A stretch of 64,000 bases of DNA from RFPI01 sp964470195 (GCA_964470195.1 CAYYBG010000006.1:1-64000), one strand, 5' to 3'; counted from the stretch's first letter, positions 17,590-27,043 are shown. Made by a program: numbers and translations. The notes: generated from the sequence alone by a model not told the origin.

Positions 17590-19008
17590 TTAGACACCCT
17601 CATGAGCTGCTATCGCTGCAGAAATCGCAGCGGCAATCAACTCTGGAGGGAATCCAGTTGCGTAATTAATAAGTTCAGGATGTGATTCCACAAAGCTAGT
17701 ATTGAATTCACCCGCTTGAAAATCAGGATGCTTCAAAATCTCCTGATAATAAGGGATAGTGGTTTTTACCCCATAAACTAACATGTCACTCAGCGCGCGT
17801 CTGCCGCGTTCCGTTACACTTTGCCAATCAAGTGCCCAAACAGTCAGTTTTGCGCACATTGAATCGTAGTAAGGTGGAATTATATAGCCACTGTAAATCG
17901 CCGCATCCATTCTTACCCCAGGACCTCCAGGTGCATAATATCGTGTGATTTTTCCAAAACTTGGAAGAAAGTCATTTTTTGGGTCTTCGGCATTGATACG
18001 AAATTCCATGGCGTAACCGCGATAAGCCACTTCTTCTTGCTTATATTGCAAGGGATGACCATCTGCTATACGAATTTGTTCTTGAACAATATCAATACCT
18101 GTAATGGTTTCAGTAACAGTATGCTCTACTTGTAAACGGGTATTCATTTCCATGAAATAGAAGGTGTTATCGGAATCTAACAGAAATTCAACAGTGCCAG
18201 CATTTTCATAGCCGACTGCCTTTGCAGCTTTTACAGCCAAATTTCCGATGTATTGTCTTTGCGCATCACTCAATTGAGGAGAAGGAGCAATCTCAATCAA
18301 CTTTTGGTTTCTGCGCTGAATTGAACAATCTCGCTCAAATAAATGAATGACATTTCCATGCGAGTCACCAAGAACCTGTACTTCAATATGACGTGGATTG
18401 ACCACGCACTTTTCTAAGAATACTTCTGGTTTGCCAAACGCCTTACTTGCTTCAGAAATGACTCTATCGTAGTTGCTAATCAACTCTTTTTCATCATTAC
18501 AACGACGAATTCCTCGACCACCACCACCATTGGTTGCTTTGAGCATGACGGGGAAGCCAATTTTGTGGGCTAATTCAACTGCTTGCTCTAAGTTATCGAG
18601 ATTGCCTTCACTTCCTGGAGTGCAAGGTATGCCAGCAGCGATCATTGCTTTTCGTGCTTCAATCTTGTCTCCCATTTGCCGAATAACGTCAGCATGTGGG
18701 CCTATGAATTTGATGCCTCGACGCGCACATATTTCAGCCAGCTCAGGATTTTCTGAGAGAAAACCATAACCTGGATGGAGTGCATCACATCCAGAGGCAA
18801 CAGCGATGTTGACAATATTATGCGCGTTCAAATATCCTACAACTGGATCTGAGCCAATATTGTAGGATTCATCCGCTTTCTTAACATGAAGTGCATGTCG
18901 GTCAGCATCTGAATAGATAGCAACCGACTTAATCCCCATTTCTGAGCATGCTCTAACGATTCTCACCGCTATTTCACCGCGGTTTGCTACAAGAATTTTC
19001 TTAATCAC
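17590..19008 (-). CDS. pycA: Biotin carboxylase subunit (pyruvate carboxylase subunit A)
   Basis: ATP-dependent carboxylation of protein-bound biotin. 472 residues. KILVANRGEIAVRIVRAC at the N-terminus, ATP-binding KATNGGGGRGIRR near residue 160, and the catalytic region EMNTRLQVEHTVTE near 290 are intact. It starts the minus-strand pair and ends 27 bases before pycB, with which it should form the holoenzyme. It resembles AccC, but the partner gene argues for pyruvate rather than acetyl-CoA as acceptor. Confidence 0.9.
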   Translation of the reverse strand: MIKKILVANRGEIAVRIVRACSEMGIKSVAIYSDADRHALHVKKADESYNIGSDPVVGYLNAHNIVNIAVASGCDALHPGYGFLSENPELAEICARRGIKFIGPHADVIRQMGDKIEARKAMIAAGIPCTPGSEGNLDNLEQAVELAHKIGFPVMLKATNGGGGRGIRRCNDEKELISNYDRVISEASKAFGKPEVFLEKCVVNPRHIEVQVLGDSHGNVIHLFERDCSIQRRNQKLIEIAPSPQLSDAQRQYIGNLAVKAAKAVGYENAGTVEFLLDSDNTFYFMEMNTRLQVEHTVTETITGIDIVQEQIRIADGHPLQYKQEEVAYRGYAMEFRINAEDPKNDFLPSFGKITRYYAPGGPGVRMDAAIYSGYIIPPYYDSMCAKLTVWALDWQSVTERGRRALSDMLVYGVKTTIPYYQEILKHPDFQAGEFNTSFVESHPELINYATGFPPELIAAAISAAIAAHEGV

Positions 19009-19044
19009 TGTTCAACCCAAAATATCAAAAATATCTATGTTTTT

Positions 19045-19073
19045 TTGACACAAAATACATCAAATTATATCAT
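19045..19073 (+). promoter_or_regulatory. Consensus promoter of the yceD-rpmF-plsX-fab cluster
   Basis: TTGACA (19045-19050), a 17-base spacer, then TATCAT (19068-19073): the best sigma-70-type promoter in the window. The predicted start, about seven bases after the -10 box, falls at 19079-19081, only two to four bases before the yceD ATG at 19083, so the message would be practically leaderless. Confidence 0.75.
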
Positions 19074-19082
19074 GCGCCACTT

Positions 19083-19577
19083 ATGACTGCACAGCACATC
19101 ATTAATACCATTGAATTTTCAAGAAAATCCTTGAAAATTCATGATACAATCACGCTTTCATTTTTTTCGAAGACACTTGACCTTCTAGCAACTCAGCAAG
19201 GTGATTTAAATTGGTCTCTCGAGGGATTGGTTGCGGGGCAACATTCAAAACCACAATTAGTACTCACGATAAATGGATCGATGCAATTAATGTGCCAGAA
19301 ATGCTTAAATCCATTAATGCACAATTTGCAAATAAAACAAGTGTATGAATTAGTTAAAGACGAATCTGAGATTCCTGTTGATGACGATTCTGAGCAAGAA
19401 TATTTAGAGATTTCTGAAGCATTTGATGTACTTCAGTTGATCGAAAATGAATTAATTTTGGCAATGCCGTATGCACCAAAGCATGCAGGGGGCTGTGAAG
19501 TTGATGGCTCTCTCAGTTCAGGTGAACCCCAGAGGGTTTTTGCAGCATTGAAAAGTTTGAAGTTTGACAGACGTTAA
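19083..19577 (+). CDS. yceD: YceD/DUF177 family protein
   Basis: 164 residues. It has the C-x2-C pair (MCQKCLNPL near residue 75) and acidic tail region of the family encoded before rpmF in most bacteria; plant and bacterial members are linked to 23S rRNA accumulation, but the mechanism is not established. No Shine-Dalgarno is visible and the promoter leaves almost no leader, so it may be translated as a leaderless message. rpmF follows after 22 bases. Confidence 0.9.
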   Translation: MTAQHIINTIEFSRKSLKIHDTITLSFFSKTLDLLATQQGDLNWSLEGLVAGQHSKPQLVLTINGSMQLMCQKCLNPLMHNLQIKQVYELVKDESEIPVDDDSEQEYLEISEAFDVLQLIENELILAMPYAPKHAGGCEVDGSLSSGEPQRVFAALKSLKFDRR

Positions 19578-19599
19578 AGTCTGATTTTAGGAGTGAATT

Positions 19600-19779
19600 A
19601 TGGCCGTTCAGCAAAACAAAAAATCACCATCTAAACGTGGGATGCATCGTTCTCACGATTTTTTAACCAATCCACCTTTGGCAGTTGAGCCAACGACCGG
19701 TGAGGTGCATCTACGTCACCACGTTAGCCCAAATGGTTTCTATCGTGGTCGTAAGGTAATGCCTGCTAAAGGCGAATGA
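19600..19779 (+). CDS. rpmF: 50S ribosomal protein L32
   Basis: Small 59-residue basic protein of the large subunit. It begins MAVQQNKKSPSKRGMHRSH, the family signature, and ends KVMPAKGE; no zinc-ribbon cysteines are present, as is usual for the proteobacterial form. TAGGAG lies six bases before the ATG. It is followed by a hairpin terminator before plsX, so readthrough would control fatty-acid gene expression. Confidence 0.97.
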   Translation: MAVQQNKKSPSKRGMHRSHDFLTNPPLAVEPTTGEVHLRHHVSPNGFYRGRKVMPAKGE

Positions 19780-19795
19780 TTTCGCAATTATTTTC

Positions 19796-19831
19796 AAAAG
19801 CCATGAAGTCACTTGACTTTGTGGCTTTTTT
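19796..19831 (+). terminator. Terminator between rpmF and plsX
   Basis: AAAAGCCA (19796-19803) pairs with TGGCTTTT (19822-19829), and the inner AAGTC (19806-19810) pairs with GACTT (19815-19819); a T run follows. Probably partial, because rpmF and plsX are commonly cotranscribed. Confidence 0.7.
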
Positions 19832-19859
19832 CATGGCATTCATTTTTAGATAAACTACA

Positions 19860-20897
19860 ATGACAATCACGATTGCCGTCGATGCGATGGGAGGCGATTA
19901 CGGTGCAAAAGTTACCGTTCCCGCTACTTTGTCTTTTCTCAAACAACATCAAGATGTAAATGTCATTTTAGTTGGTTTAGAAAATCAATTGAGCCAAGTT
20001 TTAAGTACATATCATGCCTCTCACCATTCGCAAATCAGCATTTACCATGCCAGCGAAGTAGTGGCTATGGATGAGTCCCCTCAAAGTGCATTGAAAAATA
20101 AAAAAGATTCTTCAATGCGTGTTGCAATCAATTTAGTCAAAGAAGGTAAAGCAGCTGCATGTGTCAGTGCAGGAAATACTGGGGCACTGATGGCTACAGC
20201 ACGATTTGTTCTTAAAACTCTTCCAGGTATTGATCGTCCCGCAATTGCAGCCGCATTGCCAAACGAAAAAGGTACCACCTATATGCTGGATTTAGGAGCA
20301 AACGCAGATTGCACACCCGAACATTTGTTGCAGTTTGCGATTATGGGTGCCATGTTAGTGAATTCTGTAGAGCACAAAAATAATCCCTCTGTCGGTCTAC
20401 TCAATATTGGCTCAGAAGATATAAAAGGCAATGAAGTAGTAAAAAAGGCAGCTGATTTATTACGCGCTAGCCACCTCAATTTCTATGGCAATGTAGAAGG
20501 TGATGATATATACCGTGGTACTACAGATGTTATTGTGTGTGATGGTTTTGTAGGTAATGTAGCACTTAAAACATCAGAGGGTTTGGCGCATATGATAGGC
20601 CTATTTTTGACTCGAGAATTTAAGCGTAATTTATTTACCAAACTTGCCGCACTGTTGGCAATGCCCGTTATAAAAGCATTCAAAAAAACCTTAGATCCAA
20701 GACGATACAATGGGGCAAGTTTCCTTGGACTGAGAGGTATAGTAGTGAAGAGTCATGGTGGTACAGATGCCTTTGGATTTGAGTATGCGATTGCTAAAGC
20801 AGTTGAAGAGGCGCGCAACAACATGATAGAAAAAATCACTACCCAATTGGAAATTGAACAAGCAAAATTAACACAAGAATTTCCTATTAATCAATAA
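19860..20897 (+). CDS. plsX: Phosphate acyltransferase PlsX
   Basis: Makes acyl-phosphate from acyl-ACP, feeding PlsY in phospholipid synthesis. 345 residues. AVDAMGGDYGAKVTVPA at the N-terminus and CVSAGNTGALMA near residue 100 are family motifs; TDVIVCDGFVGNVALKTSEG follows in the C-terminal half. First of the lipid genes in the fab cluster; fabH follows after 31 bases. Confidence 0.97.
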   Translation: MTITIAVDAMGGDYGAKVTVPATLSFLKQHQDVNVILVGLENQLSQVLSTYHASHHSQISIYHASEVVAMDESPQSALKNKKDSSMRVAINLVKEGKAAACVSAGNTGALMATARFVLKTLPGIDRPAIAAALPNEKGTTYMLDLGANADCTPEHLLQFAIMGAMLVNSVEHKNNPSVGLLNIGSEDIKGNEVVKKAADLLRASHLNFYGNVEGDDIYRGTTDVIVCDGFVGNVALKTSEGLAHMIGLFLTREFKRNLFTKLAALLAMPVIKAFKKTLDPRRYNGASFLGLRGIVVKSHGGTDAFGFEYAIAKAVEEARNNMIEKITTQLEIEQAKLTQEFPINQ

Positions 20898-20928
20898 GTT
20901 AACAAAGTTTATTTACAAAAGGCATGAT

Positions 20929-21894
20929 ATGACAAAAGCGCCAAGATATTCTCGAATCATTGGAACTGGCAGTTACTTGCCCGAGAAGATTTTGACTAAT
21001 GCCGACTTGGAAAAAATGGTGGATACCACTGATGAGTGGATTTTTTCCAGAACTGGAATTCGTAAACGTCATATTATTGCCGACAATCAAACCACTACGG
21101 ATATGGCAGTATTTGCCTCCCAACGCGCTATTCAAGCGGCCGGTATACAGCAATCCGAAATCGACCTGATTATTTTTGCCACTACTACGCCGGACCGTAC
21201 TTTTCCAAGCTCGGCATGTATCCTGCAAAAGAAAATGAGTTTGCATGAATGTCCAGCTTTTGATATCCAAGCTGTTTGTAGTGGTTTTGTCTACGCTTTG
21301 TCGGTGGCCGATCAATTTGTTCGTTCTGGTACGGCCTCTTGCGTATTAGTCGTTGGCGCTGATGCAATGTCAAGCATCACTGATTGGAGCGACCGCAGTA
21401 ATTGCATTCTATGGGGCGATGGTGCTGGCGCAGTAATTGTTAAAGCCAGTAGCGAACCAGGCATCCTATCCAGTCATATTCATGCAGATGGACACTATAT
21501 CGACTTATTAACTGTGCCACAGGGCGTTACAGATTTGTCGGGAGATAAAACCATCAAAATGGAAGGCAACGCAGTCTTTAAAATGGCTGTTAATACTTTG
21601 GATGCGATTGTAGATGAAACTTTAAATGCCAATGGGATGAGTAAATCCGACATCGATTGGCTAGTTCCACATCAAGCTAATATCCGAATTCTTCAGTCAA
21701 CAGCTAAAAAACTAGGTATGAGTATGGATCGTGTGGTTGTTACTGTAGATGAACATGGTAATACCTCAGCTGCATCAATTCCTCTCGCACTTGATGTGGC
21801 GGTTAGAGACGGTCGTATTAAGCACAATGAAATTATACTGATGGAGGCATTTGGTGGCGGATTTACCTGGGGCTCTGTCCTACTAAAATTTTAA
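20929..21894 (+). CDS. fabH: 3-oxoacyl-ACP synthase III (KASIII)
   Basis: Starts each fatty acid by condensing acetyl-CoA with malonyl-ACP. 321 residues. The catalytic Cys117 lies in DIQAVCSGF; the His in WLVPHQANIRI and the Asn in HGNTSAASIP complete the Cys-His-Asn triad. fabD begins 10 bases after the stop. Confidence 0.98.
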   Translation: MTKAPRYSRIIGTGSYLPEKILTNADLEKMVDTTDEWIFSRTGIRKRHIIADNQTTTDMAVFASQRAIQAAGIQQSEIDLIIFATTTPDRTFPSSACILQKKMSLHECPAFDIQAVCSGFVYALSVADQFVRSGTASCVLVVGADAMSSITDWSDRSNCILWGDGAGAVIVKASSEPGILSSHIHADGHYIDLLTVPQGVTDLSGDKTIKMEGNAVFKMAVNTLDAIVDETLNANGMSKSDIDWLVPHQANIRILQSTAKKLGMSMDRVVVTVDEHGNTSAASIPLALDVAVRDGRIKHNEIILMEAFGGGFTWGSVLLKF

Positions 21895-21904
21895 AGAGGT
21901 GGAT

Positions 21905-22831
21905 ATGCAATTTGCAATTTTGTTTCCCGGACAAGGCTCTCAATCGGTCGGGATGATGAGTGGTTTAGCTGATCATGCGTTAATCAAACAAACGTTTGAA
22001 CAGGCTTCAGATATCTTAAATCAAGATGTTTGGCGTATGGCTTGCGAACCAAATGAATTGCTAAATCAGACCACAAACACACAACCGCTGATGCTGACTG
22101 CGGGTATTGCAACATGGAAGCGATGGCAAAACGAAATAGGCGTCATGCCAAGTGTAATGGCGGGACATAGCCTTGGTGAATATACGGCTTTAGTTGCTGC
22201 TGGAGTCATACGCTTTGAGGATGCCTTGCTTTTGGTAAGATATCGTGCTGAAGTCATGCAAGGAGCTGTAGCCGAAGGGGTTGGTGCTATGGCAGCAATT
22301 CTTGGGTTGGATGATACTGCTGTACAGGAAGTCTGCTCTTCAGCAGCTCAAGGCCAAGTACTAGAGGCTGTGAATCTTAACTCACCAGGACAGGTGGTTA
22401 TTGCGGGACATCGAGAGGCAGTGGAACGAGGGATGGAAGTCGCCAAAGCTAAAGGCGCAAAACGTGCTTTATTGCTTCCTGTCAGCGTGCCTTCGCATTG
22501 TGCTTTGATGAAGCCAGCGGCAGATAAGTTGGCAAGCTACTTAAAGGATATTGTTTTTTCCTTACCAAGCGTTCAAGTTTTGCATAACGCCGATGTTTGC
22601 GCTTATCAGGATACAGAGAAGATTAAAGATGCTTTGGTGCGTCAACTATATAGTCCAGTGAGATGGGTAGAAACCATTCAATCACTTCGCCAGCAGGGCA
22701 TTACTCAGTCATTTGAGTGTGGCCCAGGTAAAGTCTTGGCAGGTTTGACAAAACGCATTGTGGATGATTTTAGCTGCATTGCATTGGTAAATAGTGAAGC
22801 ATTTGCAGAAGCAAAAAGCTTAACTAGCTAA
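21905..22831 (+). CDS. fabD: Malonyl-CoA:ACP transacylase
   Basis: Loads malonyl groups onto ACP. 308 residues from ATG 21905, preceded by AAAGAGGTG; GTG 21899 is in frame but lies within that Shine-Dalgarno region. FPGQGSQSVGMM is the N-terminal signature, and the nucleophile Ser89 lies in GHSLGEY. A histidine in VPSHCALM completes the dyad. fabG follows after 19 bases. Confidence 0.97.
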   Translation: MQFAILFPGQGSQSVGMMSGLADHALIKQTFEQASDILNQDVWRMACEPNELLNQTTNTQPLMLTAGIATWKRWQNEIGVMPSVMAGHSLGEYTALVAAGVIRFEDALLLVRYRAEVMQGAVAEGVGAMAAILGLDDTAVQEVCSSAAQGQVLEAVNLNSPGQVVIAGHREAVERGMEVAKAKGAKRALLLPVSVPSHCALMKPAADKLASYLKDIVFSLPSVQVLHNADVCAYQDTEKIKDALVRQLYSPVRWVETIQSLRQQGITQSFECGPGKVLAGLTKRIVDDFSCIALVNSEAFAEAKSLTS

Positions 22832-22850
22832 TCAATTGGGAGATGGAATA

Positions 22851-23591
22851 ATGTTAAAGGGACAAATTGCGCTAGTGACTGGTGCAAGTCGAGGCATAGG
22901 CGCCGCTATAGCTCTAGCTTTAGGTGAACAAGGAGCGATAGTGATTGGTAGCGCAACTAGCCAAATGGGTGCAGATAAAATATCGCAATCTCTAAAACAA
23001 GCAAATATTCAGGGAAGTGGCATTGTACTGGATGTTAATGATAGCGCTCAGATTGAGTCAGCACTGAAGCATATCGCTACCGAATATGGGGATATTAGTA
23101 TATTAGTCAATAATGCAGGGATTACCAAAGATACCTTGTTAATGCGTATGTCAGACGAGGATTGGGATGCGGTCATCTCTACAAACTTGACCTCGGTATT
23201 TAGAATGTCGCAAGCGGTTTTGAGACCAATGATGAAAGCCAGAGCTGGACGCATTATTAGCATATCCTCTGTGGTAGGCCATATGGGCAACGCTGGACAA
23301 ACTAATTATTGCGCAACCAAAGCTGGTATCTCGGGCTTTACCAAATCATTAGCCAAAGAACTAGGAAGTCGCAATATTACTGTCAATTGTGTTGCCCCAG
23401 GGTTTATTGATACCGATATGACGAGAGAGTTATCCGAGGAGCATAGAAACAATTTATTACAACATATTCCTTTGGGAAGATTAGGCTCAGATAAAGATAT
23501 TGCTGCTGCTGTTGTGTTTTTAGCTTCTCCCTCGGCAGCTTATATCACTGGGGAAACCATTCATGTGAATGGCGGAATGTATATGGCGTAA
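22851..23591 (+). CDS. fabG: 3-oxoacyl-ACP reductase FabG
   Basis: NADPH-dependent reductase of the elongation cycle, short-chain dehydrogenase fold. 246 residues from ATG 22851 behind GGGAG; an in-frame GTG/ATG further upstream was not used because family members begin with LKGQIALVTGASRGIG-type sequence. The nucleotide motif TGASRGIG, NNAGITKD, and the catalytic S/Y-x3-K (ISSVVGHMG, then YCATKAG) are all intact. Confidence 0.97.
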   Translation: MLKGQIALVTGASRGIGAAIALALGEQGAIVIGSATSQMGADKISQSLKQANIQGSGIVLDVNDSAQIESALKHIATEYGDISILVNNAGITKDTLLMRMSDEDWDAVISTNLTSVFRMSQAVLRPMMKARAGRIISISSVVGHMGNAGQTNYCATKAGISGFTKSLAKELGSRNITVNCVAPGFIDTDMTRELSEEHRNNLLQHIPLGRLGSDKDIAAAVVFLASPSAAYITGETIHVNGGMYMA

Positions 23592-23603
23592 TCAACAAGT
23601 TTT

Positions 23604-23631
23604 TTGTAATCCTGCCGCTTTTTGATAAAAT
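23604..23631 (+). promoter_or_regulatory. Candidate acpP promoter
   Basis: TTGTAA (23604-23609), 16-base spacer, TAAAAT (23626-23631). It would let acpP be made in excess over the enzymes of the cluster, as is usual for acyl carrier protein. The boxes are moderate matches. Confidence 0.45.
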
Positions 23632-23676
23632 GTCAGGGCTTTTTAAGCGTATTTCTATAAATTTAAGGGGTAAAAG

Positions 23677-23913
23677 ATGTCCGACATCGAACAACGAGTC
23701 AAAAAAATTGTTGTAGAACAATTAGGTGTAGAAGAAGCCAACGTAAAAAACTCATCTTCTTTTGTGGATGATTTGGGTGCCGACTCACTCGATACAGTTG
23801 AATTGGTTATGGCGCTTGAAGAAGAATTCAATTGTGAAATTCCTGACGAAGAAGCAGAGAAAATCACGACAGTGCAGCAAGCGATTGACTACGTTAACGC
23901 ACACTTAAAATAA
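23677..23913 (+). CDS. acpP: Acyl carrier protein
   Basis: 78-residue acidic carrier of growing acyl chains. Ser37 in the DLGADSLDTVEL motif is the phosphopantetheine attachment site. TAAGGGG precedes the ATG. It is the substrate of FabD, FabG, FabF, FabZ, FabH, LpxA, LpxD and PlsX, all encoded in this window. Confidence 0.98.
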   Translation: MSDIEQRVKKIVVEQLGVEEANVKNSSSFVDDLGADSLDTVELVMALEEEFNCEIPDEEAEKITTVQQAIDYVNAHLK

Positions 23914-23937
23914 TCTTTTAGTCCACTTGGTGTAATT

Positions 23938-25188
23938 TTGTCCCAAACACATATCGGGTCTAAAAGGCGCGTAGTCGTCACCGGCTTAGGTGTTATTTCT
24001 CCAGTTGGCAATAATGTGACAACTGCTTGGAACAATATCTTAGCCGGCCATTCTGGTATTACGCGAATAAGCAAATTTGACCCTAGCCAATTTTCCTCGC
24101 AAATTGCCGGCGAAGTTAAAAACTTTGACGTATCACAATTCTTACCAGCCAAAGATGCACGCCGTATGGATACATTTATCCAATATGGTTTAGTTGCTGG
24201 CATTGAAGCTTTCAAGGATTCTGGATTAGAGGTAAATGAGCAAAATGCCGAGCGTATTGGCGTATCAATAGGTTCTGGAATTGGCGGTCTGCGCCTGATT
24301 GAAGAAACCAACGATACTTATCAAGAGGGTGGTCCAAGAAAAATTTCGCCATTCTTCATTCCTGGCACAATCATTAATATGATTTCAGGCAATTTGTCTA
24401 TTATGTTTGGTTTTAAAGGACCCAATGTATCCATTGTTACTGCTTGTACAACCGGAACACACTCCATAGGCGATGCTGCAAGGATGATAGAGTATGGTGA
24501 TGCTGATGTGATGATTGCAGGGGGTGCTGAAGCCGCTATTACAGAGCTATCTGTGGGTGGGTTTGCCTCTGCTAGAGCATTGTCAGCAAGAAATGATGAT
24601 CCTGCTACGGCAAGTCGTCCATGGGATAAAGATCGTGATGGTTTTGTCATTGGTGAGGGTGCAGGTGTGATGGTGTTAGAAGAATATGAGTCTGCCAAAA
24701 AGCGAGGCGCCAAGATCTACGCTGAATTAGTGGGTTATGGAATGAGCGCGGATGCATATCATATGACTGCGCCCAATATGGATGGCCCAAGAAGATCCAT
24801 GCGAAATGCCCTGAATAATGCCGGAGTAAATCCTGATCAAGTTCAATTTATCAATGCACATGGTACCTCTACGCCATTAGGCGATACCAACGAAAGCAAT
24901 GCAATTAAAGCTGCCTTTGGTGATCATGCTTATCAATTAGTAGTTAACTCCACCAAATCAATGACAGGCCACTTATTGGGTGGTGCGGGTGGCTTAGAAT
25001 CAGTATTTACGGTGTTATCTTTGCACCATCAAATTTCCCCACCCACCATTAATATCTTTAATCAAGATCCTGATTGTGATTTGGATTATTGCGCAAATCA
25101 GGCGCGAGATTTGAACATCGAGTACGCACTCAAAAACAACTTTGGTTTCGGTGGAACCAACGGTTCACTGCTGTTCAAAAAAATCTAA
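23938..25188 (+). CDS. fabF: 3-oxoacyl-ACP synthase II (KASII)
   Basis: Chain-elongating condensing enzyme. 416 residues. Catalytic Cys170 in TACTTGTHS, and the two histidines in NAHGTSTPLGD and KSMTGHLLGGAG, form the triad. The start is TTG 23938: no ATG or GTG occurs between it and the conserved RRVVVTGLGVISPVGN, and no strong Shine-Dalgarno is seen. The weak start may keep its level below that of ACP just upstream. Confidence 0.95.
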   Translation: MSQTHIGSKRRVVVTGLGVISPVGNNVTTAWNNILAGHSGITRISKFDPSQFSSQIAGEVKNFDVSQFLPAKDARRMDTFIQYGLVAGIEAFKDSGLEVNEQNAERIGVSIGSGIGGLRLIEETNDTYQEGGPRKISPFFIPGTIINMISGNLSIMFGFKGPNVSIVTACTTGTHSIGDAARMIEYGDADVMIAGGAEAAITELSVGGFASARALSARNDDPATASRPWDKDRDGFVIGEGAGVMVLEEYESAKKRGAKIYAELVGYGMSADAYHMTAPNMDGPRRSMRNALNNAGVNPDQVQFINAHGTSTPLGDTNESNAIKAAFGDHAYQLVVNSTKSMTGHLLGGAGGLESVFTVLSLHHQISPPTINIFNQDPDCDLDYCANQARDLNIEYALKNNFGFGGTNGSLLFKKI

Positions 25189-25217
25189 ATAGTCACTCAT
25201 TAACGCCGCAAATTTTG

Positions 25218-26051
25218 ATGAACAATCTTCAAAACAACAGCGGAGTTTTAATCAACGCTAAACCCATCAGTGAAATTTCAGTCACAGACAGAGGCATAGC
25301 CTACGGCGACGGTGTATATCGCACATTTATGGTGAAATATGGAACACCATTATTGTGGTCTATGCAATATCAAAAGCTGGTGCAAGATGCACATGCATTA
25401 GGTTTGTCAGTTTGCTCTGAGCAGCAGCTATTAAACGAGATTCAATCACTTTCTGATCAAGAAGCATGTTGTGTCATTAAAGTAATCATCACCCGGGGCG
25501 AGGGAGCACGTGGCTATGCCATTCCAGAAATCAGCCAACACAACCGTATCGTCATTAAAAGTGACTATCCCAAGCTATCAGAGCATACCCTGACACATGG
25601 CGCAAAATTATTTCTGTGTGAACTTAGACTATCTCATCAAGCGAAATTAGCAGGTATCAAGCATTTAAATCGGCTTGAAAACGTTCTAGCGAGAAGCGAA
25701 AGTCGTGACCCTGCCTGGCAAGACGGATTGTTGTTAGATCAACATGGGAATGTGATTGAGTGCACCTCTGGTAATATATTTGCTCGATTTGACGATCAGT
25801 TAGTGACTCCCAAGCTAGATCAATGTGGTGTAGCTGGCGTGGTGCGCGATTGGCTTTTGCAAAACGCGTCAAGATGGTCTCTAAAAGTTGAACAAACCAC
25901 ATTGAGCTTGTCGCAACTTGAGCAGGCAAGTGAAGTATTAATGACGAATAGTGTGGTGGGGGCTATCAATATCACACAACTGAGTGACAAAACTTGGTTA
26001 AAAAACGATTTAGCTAAACAGATTCGCTTCACTTTAGAAATCAGTCCATGA
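25218..26051 (+). CDS. pabC: Aminodeoxychorismate lyase
   Basis: PLP enzyme releasing pyruvate from aminodeoxychorismate to give 4-aminobenzoate for folate. 277 residues from ATG 25218; the frame remains open upstream into fabF but the extra 43 residues are not family-like. DRGIAYGDGVYRT is the N-terminal signature; the PLP-lysine region is KHLNRLENVLARSE, and ECTSGNIFA follows. The fabF-pabC-mltG-tmk-holB order is conserved. The stop overlaps mltG (ATGA). Confidence 0.94.
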   Translation: MNNLQNNSGVLINAKPISEISVTDRGIAYGDGVYRTFMVKYGTPLLWSMQYQKLVQDAHALGLSVCSEQQLLNEIQSLSDQEACCVIKVIITRGEGARGYAIPEISQHNRIVIKSDYPKLSEHTLTHGAKLFLCELRLSHQAKLAGIKHLNRLENVLARSESRDPAWQDGLLLDQHGNVIECTSGNIFARFDDQLVTPKLDQCGVAGVVRDWLLQNASRWSLKVEQTTLSLSQLEQASEVLMTNSVVGAINITQLSDKTWLKNDLAKQIRFTLEISP

Positions 26052-27043
26052 AACTAATCTCCAGTCTAATCAAACTTTGTTTGATAGGGGCATTATGCCT
26101 TGGTGCTTGGCTAGTATATTTCAGCCAGTCGATAATCAATCCTGTTGACCAAAACCAAACATTTGAAATTGATGTTGGCAGTAATTTTAGGAAAATTTGC
26201 CAGCATTTAGTAGAGCAAAACATCATCAGTCACGCTCATAGTTTTGAATTGTTGGCCCGGATTTTACAACAAGATAAGCAAATAAAATCAGGTATCTACG
26301 GTATCAAGCCGGGAATTAGTCATTGGCAATTAATTAATCAGCTTACCTCTGGGATAGACAATCAAGCCAGTATTACTTTTATCGAAGGCTGGAGTTTTGC
26401 ACAGTTTCGCCAAGCACTAAATAAAAACGAATATATCAAGCATATGACGATGGCTGAAACTGATAAAAAAATTCTGGAATATATTGGGGCTTCTGAAAAT
26501 CATGTAGAAGGATTATTCTATCCAGATACTTATTATTTCAACCCTAACACCAGCGATAGAGAAATACTGAAACGTGCTTATATGACCATGCAAAGAAAGT
26601 TGCTTAGAGAATGGCAAAATAGGGAGCAGGGCTTACCTTATAAAACACCTTATGAAGCTTTAATTATGGCGTCAATAATCGAAAAAGAAACTGGAAAATC
26701 ATCAGAACGGGCTATGATAGCCGGGGTGTTTATCAATCGCATGAGAATAGGGATGCGTTTGCAAACAGACCCCACAGTGATTTATGGCATAGGGCAGGGC
26801 TACGACGGAAATATACGTAAAGCTGACTTGCTTAGAGATACGCCTTACAATACTTATACCCGCACTGGTCTGCCACCTACGCCCATCGCAATGCCAAGCT
26901 TAGCTTCGATTCATGCTGCGCTTCATCCTAGCAATACAGATGCTCTATATTTTGTGGGCAAAGGTGATGGCAGTCATTTTTTTAGTCGCACCCTAGGCGA
27001 ACACAATCGTGCCGTGTCTCAATATCAATTAAGAGCGAAATAA
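26048..27043 (+). CDS. mltG: Endolytic murein transglycosylase MltG
   Basis: Inner-membrane enzyme that cuts nascent glycan strands and sets their length. 331 residues: one N-terminal membrane anchor (about residues 7-27), then the YceG domain. The catalytic Glu lies in MASIIEKETGKSSER; RLQTDPTVIYG and TYTRTGLPPTPIAMPS are conserved. Overlaps pabC by four bases and tmk by one. Confidence 0.96.
   Translation: MKLISSLIKLCLIGALCLGAWLVYFSQSIINPVDQNQTFEIDVGSNFRKICQHLVEQNIISHAHSFELLARILQQDKQIKSGIYGIKPGISHWQLINQLTSGIDNQASITFIEGWSFAQFRQALNKNEYIKHMTMAETDKKILEYIGASENHVEGLFYPDTYYFNPNTSDREILKRAYMTMQRKLLREWQNREQGLPYKTPYEALIMASIIEKETGKSSERAMIAGVFINRMRIGMRLQTDPTVIYGIGQGYDGNIRKADLLRDTPYNTYTRTGLPPTPIAMPSLASIHAALHPSNTDALYFVGKGDGSHFFSRTLGEHNRAVSQYQLRAK

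Noticed and set aside
20899..21315. 138-codon minus-strand frame opposite fabH
   Set aside because: Shadow of fabH, without a ribosome-binding site or recognisable motif.
23889..24713. Long minus-strand frames opposite fabF (140 and 130 codons)
   Set aside because: They are shadows of a well-conserved plus-strand gene, with no start signals or family-like motifs.
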